9,074 nucleotides of DNA from ZLKRG08 sp046048895 (GTDB taxonomy: Bacteria > Actinomycetota > Actinomycetes > Nanopelagicales > Nanopelagicaceae), in the NCBI GenBank assembly GCA_046048895.1, contig JBJOFF010000027.1:1-9074 (forward strand), read 5' to 3'. Position numbers and translations under genes: made by a program. The notes under the pieces were generated by a model. The model was not told the origin of the DNA, searched no databases, and saw nothing but the letters and a program-made list of their open reading frames with translations. Shown piece after piece: positions 6,282 through 9,074 of this stretch (positions are counted from its first letter, which is position 1; each line of letters begins with the position of its first letter).

Positions 6282-8189
6282 CTACCAAATTTTTACCCGA
6301 TCGCCCAGATAGAGCGCATCAGATTCGGTAACTGCGAAAGCTTCATAAAATTCATCGAGATTGCGCACAATCTGATTGCAACGAAGTTCATCTGGAGAGT
6401 GGGGATCGGTCGCGATACGAAGTCTGGCCTCCTCGGGGCGAATTAATCGACGCCAGCACTGCGCCCAGGAGAGGAAGAAGCGCTGCATCGCACTTAACCC
6501 ATCAATTTCAGTGGCTGGTGCGCCATTTAACGCTATTTGGTAAGCCTTTAGCGCAATATTCATGCCACCTAAGTCTCCGATGTTCTCGCCTAATGTGAAG
6601 GCGCCATTTACCTTTACATCAGGCGCTGCATTTGGAGAGAGCTCGTTATATTGCGCCACCAATGCGCCAGTGCGCTTTTCGAATTCAGCGCGATCGATAT
6701 CGCTCCACCAATTATTTAGATTGCCATCGCCATCATATTGGGAGCCTTGGTCATCAAAACCATGTCCAATCTCGTGGCCAATTACCGCGCCAATCCCGCC
6801 ATAGTTGGCAGCATCATCGGCATCTGGATCAAAGAATGGTGGTTGCAAGATGGCCGCCGGAAAGACGATCTCATTTAAACCAGGCGAGTAGTAAGCGTTA
6901 ACAGTCTGAGGCGTCATGCCCCACTCATCGCGATCAATTGGTCCGCCCAATTTATTTAACTCATAGTCGCGTTCGAACTTAGCGATATTTCGTAAATTGG
7001 TATGTAGATCTGCAGTGATTTCAAGTGAACCGTAATCTCGCCACTTATCTGGATAGGCAATCTTTGGATTGAATTTTGCGAGTTTATCCAGCGCTTTTAC
7101 TTTGGTCTCTTCGCTCATCCAATCTAGATCTTTAATAGATACTTCATATGCTTTCAGTAGGTTTTGAACCAGTGCCTCCATTTTCTGTTTCGAAGCCTCA
7201 GGGAAATGGCGCTTTACATACTCTTTGCCAATTTCTTCACCTAGCGCACCCTGAACCAAGGAGATACCGCGCTTCCAGCGCTCGCGAAGTTGAGGAGTGC
7301 CAGAGAGGGTGGTGCCGTAAAAGGCGAAATTCTCATTAACTAAGGCTTCATTTAAGTAACTTGCAGCGCCAGTCAATACTCGCCAAGTAAACCAATTGCG
7401 CCAAGCGCTCTTATCGAAATCTCCTAAAAGAGTTGATAATCCTTCAAAAAACGATGGTTCGCGAACTACCAATTCCGAGAATTTCTCAGGGCTAATTTGG
7501 CCCGCTTTAATGTAAAGGCTCCAATCAATATTTGGAGTCATCTCTTGTAACTCTGAAAGGGTGCGCTTGTTATATGTGGCCACCGCATCGCGATCTCTAA
7601 CTTGGTCCCAATGCAGAGCAGCTATCTGAGTCTCTAGCTTTAATAGGGCAGCAGCATCAATTTCAATCCCAGATAATTTAGCCATCCGTTCAACATGCTT
7701 GAGGAAAGCTTCACGAATCGAAGCGAATTTCTCTTCTCGGTAGTAAGACTCATCTGGAAGCGAGAGGCCACCTTGATAGAGGTAGATTGCATATTGAGTT
7801 GATCTACCTACATCAGGATAGATATATGCGCCAAAGAGCCCTGGCCCGCCATGAATTTCAACCTCTGAAATGGTTGCGATCAGTGAGTTGGCATCATTGA
7901 TCTTTTCGGCCATCGCTAAATCGCCCTTAATTGGAGCGATGCCATCGCTTTCGATCTTTGCAGTATCCATAAAGGAGTTAAAGAGCGCACCAATCTTGCC
8001 CTGATCGCTCTCGATTATCGCTTTAACTTGGGCCTCCGCCTGCAGGAAGAGTTCGTAGGTAATTCCAGAGTTGCTGCGGTCGGCGGGAATCTGGGCGGTA
8101 GATAGCCAGGCGCCATTTGCATATTTATATAAGTCATCCTGCGGACGGACGGTTACATCGAAGAGGCTCTTATCGATACCTGATTTCAT
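6282..8189 (-). CDS. M13 family zinc metalloendopeptidase (PepO/neprilysin-like)
   Basis: A 635-residue zinc endopeptidase of the neprilysin family, which cuts small peptides inside a closed two-domain chamber. Substrate-binding NAYYSP is at 431-436, the zinc motif HEIGH at 472-476 (His472, Glu473, His476), the third ligand Glu535 in GENIGDLGG with Asp539 after it, and His597 with Arg603 near the C-terminus match the neprilysin H711/R717 pair. The usual C-terminal CxxW ends here as VKIW, with no Cys. The N-terminus carries the typical 'DDLYKYANGAWL' start of M13 and has no signal peptide or membrane anchor, so a cytoplasmic role in peptide turnover is likely, unlike animal members. It has the only strong Shine-Dalgarno site in the window (AGGAGA). 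It is divergent from a MarR regulator with a palindromic site between, so MarR control is likely. tgt follows 16 bp downstream. Confidence 0.95.
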   Translation of the reverse strand: MKSGIDKSLFDVTVRPQDDLYKYANGAWLSTAQIPADRSNSGITYELFLQAEAQVKAIIESDQGKIGALFNSFMDTAKIESDGIAPIKGDLAMAEKINDANSLIATISEVEIHGGPGLFGAYIYPDVGRSTQYAIYLYQGGLSLPDESYYREEKFASIREAFLKHVERMAKLSGIEIDAAALLKLETQIAALHWDQVRDRDAVATYNKRTLSELQEMTPNIDWSLYIKAGQISPEKFSELVVREPSFFEGLSTLLGDFDKSAWRNWFTWRVLTGAASYLNEALVNENFAFYGTTLSGTPQLRERWKRGISLVQGALGEEIGKEYVKRHFPEASKQKMEALVQNLLKAYEVSIKDLDWMSEETKVKALDKLAKFNPKIAYPDKWRDYGSLEITADLHTNLRNIAKFERDYELNKLGGPIDRDEWGMTPQTVNAYYSPGLNEIVFPAAILQPPFFDPDADDAANYGGIGAVIGHEIGHGFDDQGSQYDGDGNLNNWWSDIDRAEFEKRTGALVAQYNELSPNAAPDVKVNGAFTLGENIGDLGGMNIALKAYQIALNGAPATEIDGLSAMQRFFLSWAQCWRRLIRPEEARLRIATDPHSPDELRCNQIVRNLDEFYEAFAVTESDALYLGDRVKIW

Positions 8190-8193
8190 ATCT

Positions 8194-8199
8194 TCTCCT
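8194..8199 (-). promoter_or_regulatory. Shine-Dalgarno site of the M13 peptidase gene
   Basis: On the minus strand AGGAGA stands 4 bases before the ATG at 8189, a good match to the 16S anti-SD. It supports the chosen start. The other starts in this window lack a comparable site, so it also implies that this mRNA has a real 5' leader. Confidence 0.8.
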
Positions 8200-8204
8200 G
8201 AATA

Positions 8205-8218
8205 GTTGAATATTCAAC
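8205..8218. promoter_or_regulatory. Perfect 14-bp palindrome, probable MarR operator
   Basis: GTTGAATATTCAAC is its own reverse complement. It lies between the divergent M13 peptidase gene (start 8189) and MarR-family gene (start 8239). MarR dimers commonly bind AT-rich palindromes of this type, often overlapping the promoter of their own gene. It sits upstream of the MarR -10 box and just downstream of the expected M13 transcription start, so one bound dimer could block both. That MarR binds here is inference; no second copy was noticed elsewhere in the window. Confidence 0.7.
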
Positions 8219-8225
8219 GAATCGC

Positions 8226-8231
8226 TAGAAT
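8226..8231 (+). promoter_or_regulatory. -10 box of the MarR gene, probably giving a leaderless mRNA
   Basis: TAGAAT matches five of six positions of the TATAAT consensus and ends 7 bases before the ATG at 8239. Transcription would begin about at the start codon, as in leaderless actinobacterial mRNAs. An AGGGG lies only 2 bases before the ATG, too close to act as a normal Shine-Dalgarno site. No good -35 is seen at 16-18 bp; the palindrome occupies that area. Confidence 0.5.
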
Positions 8232-8232
8232 A
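8227..8232 (-). promoter_or_regulatory. Candidate -10 box of the M13 peptidase/tgt transcript
   Basis: Read on the minus strand this is TATTCT (four of six consensus positions), sharing five bases with the opposite MarR -10. It would start transcription near 8220 and give a leader of about 30 bases carrying the palindrome and the AGGAGA site. The -35 region is weak (TTGGTT at 16-bp spacing). Confidence 0.35.
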
Positions 8233-8238
8233 GGGGCT

Positions 8239-8706
8239 ATGGCAAGCAAACCAAAATGGCTCTCACCGGCAGAGGAATCTGCATGGCGTAAATATATTGT
8301 TGCTAGCCGAAGAATGTATGAAGCATTAGATGAAGATTTGGCCACCCACGGCCTAACGCTCTCTGACTACGAGATTCTGGTTCATCTATCAGATGCCAAA
8401 GATCGCTCACTTCGCATGTCAGATCTTGCAGATAAAACAATTCTCTCCCGAAGCAGACTTTCTCATCGTATTAAATACATGGAGGGCAAAGGTTGGGTCG
8501 AACGTCAGAAGTGTGCATCAGATAAACGCGGTACCTGGGCAGTGATGACTACCAAGGGTTGGAACACCATTGTTAAGGCTGCGCCAGATCATGTGGCTAG
8601 TATTCGAAAGCGATTCATGGATCAAATAAGTAAAGCAGATCAAGCAAATATCGCATCTATTTTTCAGAAGGTAGAAACGAATTTAAGAAAAGATTTAGCT
8701 GAGTAG
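8239..8706 (+). CDS. MarR-family winged-helix transcriptional regulator
   Basis: A 155-residue DNA-binding regulator. A dimerisation helix comes first (about 10-36), followed by the winged helix: LTLSDYEILVHLSD (39-52), a MSDLADKTILSRSRLSHRI helix-turn-helix (60-78) and the wing with Asp95-Lys-Arg-Gly98 (the conserved DxRG), then C-terminal dimerisation helices. Members usually act as dimeric repressors released by small ligands or by cysteine oxidation; the only cysteine here (Cys92) is in the wing, so redox sensing of the OhrR type (N-terminal Cys) is not supported. I chose the ATG at 8239 because an upstream in-frame TTG at 8206 lies inside the palindrome and upstream of the -10 box. The divergent neighbour is the M13 peptidase gene, the most likely target besides itself. 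A strong terminator follows 23 bp after the stop. Confidence 0.9.
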   Translation: MASKPKWLSPAEESAWRKYIVASRRMYEALDEDLATHGLTLSDYEILVHLSDAKDRSLRMSDLADKTILSRSRLSHRIKYMEGKGWVERQKCASDKRGTWAVMTTKGWNTIVKAAPDHVASIRKRFMDQISKADQANIASIFQKVETNLRKDLAE

Positions 8707-8729
8707 TTTTAAAAACTTTTAAATAAATG

Positions 8730-8760
8730 AAAAACCCGCCACATAAAGTGGCGGGTTTTT
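8730..8760. terminator. Two-way intrinsic terminator
   Basis: AAAAACCCGCCAC pairs perfectly with GTGGCGGGTTTTT across a 5-base loop (ATAAA), giving an 8-bp GC-containing core flanked by A5 and T5. On the plus strand the T-run ends the MarR transcript; on the minus strand the other arm gives the T-run for the convergent histone-like gene. The remainder of 8707-8778 is AT-rich and shows nothing else recognisable. Confidence 0.92.
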
Positions 8761-8778
8761 CTAAATGTAATCAGAAGA

Positions 8779-9074
8779 TTACTTAGCCTTCTTAGCTGCC
8801 TTCTTGCGACGACGCTTTGGAGCTGCAGGAGCTGCTGCTGCCTTAGCTGCCTTCTTGCGGCGCTTTGGAGCTGCCTTCTTTGCAACTGCCTTCTTAGCTG
8901 CCTTCTTGCGGCGCTTTGGCGCTGCCTTCTTAGCTGCTGGCTTTGCTGCTGCCTTCTTGCGACGCTTTGGAGCTGCCTTCTTAGCTGCTGCCTTCTTGCG
9001 GCGCTTTGGAGCTGCCTTCTTTGCTGCTGGCTTAGCAGCTGCCTTCTTACGGCGCTTTGGTGCAGCCTTCTTAG
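8779..9074 (-). CDS. Histone-like / HU-tail nucleoid protein, C-terminal part (5' end outside window)
   Basis: The frame ends with TAA at 8779-8781 and stays open to the window edge, giving the last 97 residues of a protein. The composition is extreme: by my count 38 Ala, 36 Lys, 13 Arg, 9 Pro and 1 Val, so about half of all residues are basic. Six PKRRKK boxes (the last is PKRRRKK) are joined by Ala/Lys linkers. Such tails are known from actinobacterial HU proteins (HupB type) and from H1-like bacterial proteins, where they bind DNA without sequence preference and help compact the nucleoid. Whether a folded HU domain precedes this tail cannot be seen. All 36 lysines use AAG, while neighbouring genes use AAA freely. 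The gene converges on MarR and shares its terminator. Low complexity makes other basic tail proteins possible, but a nucleoid role is the most likely. Confidence 0.8.
   Translation of the reverse strand, partial: KKAAPKRRKKAAAKPAAKKAAPKRRKKAAAKKAAPKRRKKAAAKPAAKKAAPKRRKKAAKKAVAKKAAPKRRKKAAKAAAAPAAPKRRRKKAAKKAK
8800..9060 (-). repeat. Six in-frame tandem repeats coding PKRRKK boxes
   Basis: Near-identical 18-base units (plus strand cttcttgcggcgctttgg, with small variants) start at 8851, 8902, 8953, 8992 and 9043, with a 21-base version at 8800. Successive starts are 51, 51, 51, 39 and 51 bases apart, so the protein period is 17 residues with one shortened 13-residue unit. All spacings are multiples of three, so they are coding repeats and not a CRISPR array. 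Confidence 0.9.

Noticed and set aside
8206..8238. TTG start extending the MarR protein
   Set aside because: It lies within the palindrome and upstream of the -10 box, so the mRNA would not include it if the promoter call is right; the ATG at 8239 gives a normal MarR N-terminus.
8800..9060. Regularly spaced repeats as a possible CRISPR array
   Set aside because: The spacing is in multiples of three, the 'spacers' are similar to each other, and the frame codes a coherent Lys/Ala/Pro/Arg tail.

Overview
The window looks like a compact, gene-dense bacterial chromosome segment from an actinobacterium of fairly low GC, such as the small-genome freshwater lineages (acI/Nanopelagicales type). This is inference. 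It rests on the actinobacterial style of several proteins (TipAS domain, MpaB/DUF2236 family, the Tgt active-site variant, a Lys/Ala/Pro/Arg histone-like tail), a base composition that looks well below typical Streptomyces or Mycobacterium by eye, near-zero intergenic space, and few Shine-Dalgarno sites. No rRNA, tRNA, CRISPR array, insertion sequence, phage gene or other sign of transfer was seen. The only intergenic stretches of any size are 8190-8238 (divergent promoter) and 8707-8778 (terminator).

Layout. (1) Positions 1-3033, plus strand: the end of a probable transport and catabolism operon. It holds a PotA/FbpC-type ABC transporter ATPase whose start lies before the window, an enolase-superfamily enzyme of the mandelate racemase subgroup, and a cysteine-synthase-like PLP enzyme. 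(2) 3036-3428, minus: a stand-alone TipAS ligand-binding domain with no DNA-binding domain, starting 16 bp from a divergent gene. (3) 3445-5030, plus: an MpaB/rubber-oxygenase-like (DUF2236) protein and a glycerophosphodiester phosphodiesterase, coupled by an ATGA overlap. (4) 8189 down to 5027, minus: an M13 zinc metalloendopeptidase followed after 16 bp by tRNA-guanine transglycosylase (tgt). (5) 8239-8706, plus: a MarR-family regulator divergent from the M13 gene, with a perfect 14-bp palindrome (GTTGAATATTCAAC) and overlapping -10-like boxes between them. (6) 8730-8760: a strong two-way intrinsic terminator. (7) 8779-9074, minus: the C-terminal tail of a very basic, repetitive nucleoid protein, cut by the window edge.

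How the parts fit. The first block probably imports and processes a small organic solute, perhaps an acid sugar or an amino-acid-like compound; the substrate cannot be read from the sequence. The best-supported regulatory unit is the MarR/M13 divergon, where one symmetric site could let MarR control both its own gene and the peptidase-tgt transcript. No clearly new multi-gene system is visible. The items most worth a second look are the MarR/M13 control region, the orphan TipAS protein, the MR-subgroup enzyme with Arg in place of the second Lys of its KxK motif, and the 17-residue repeat tail.
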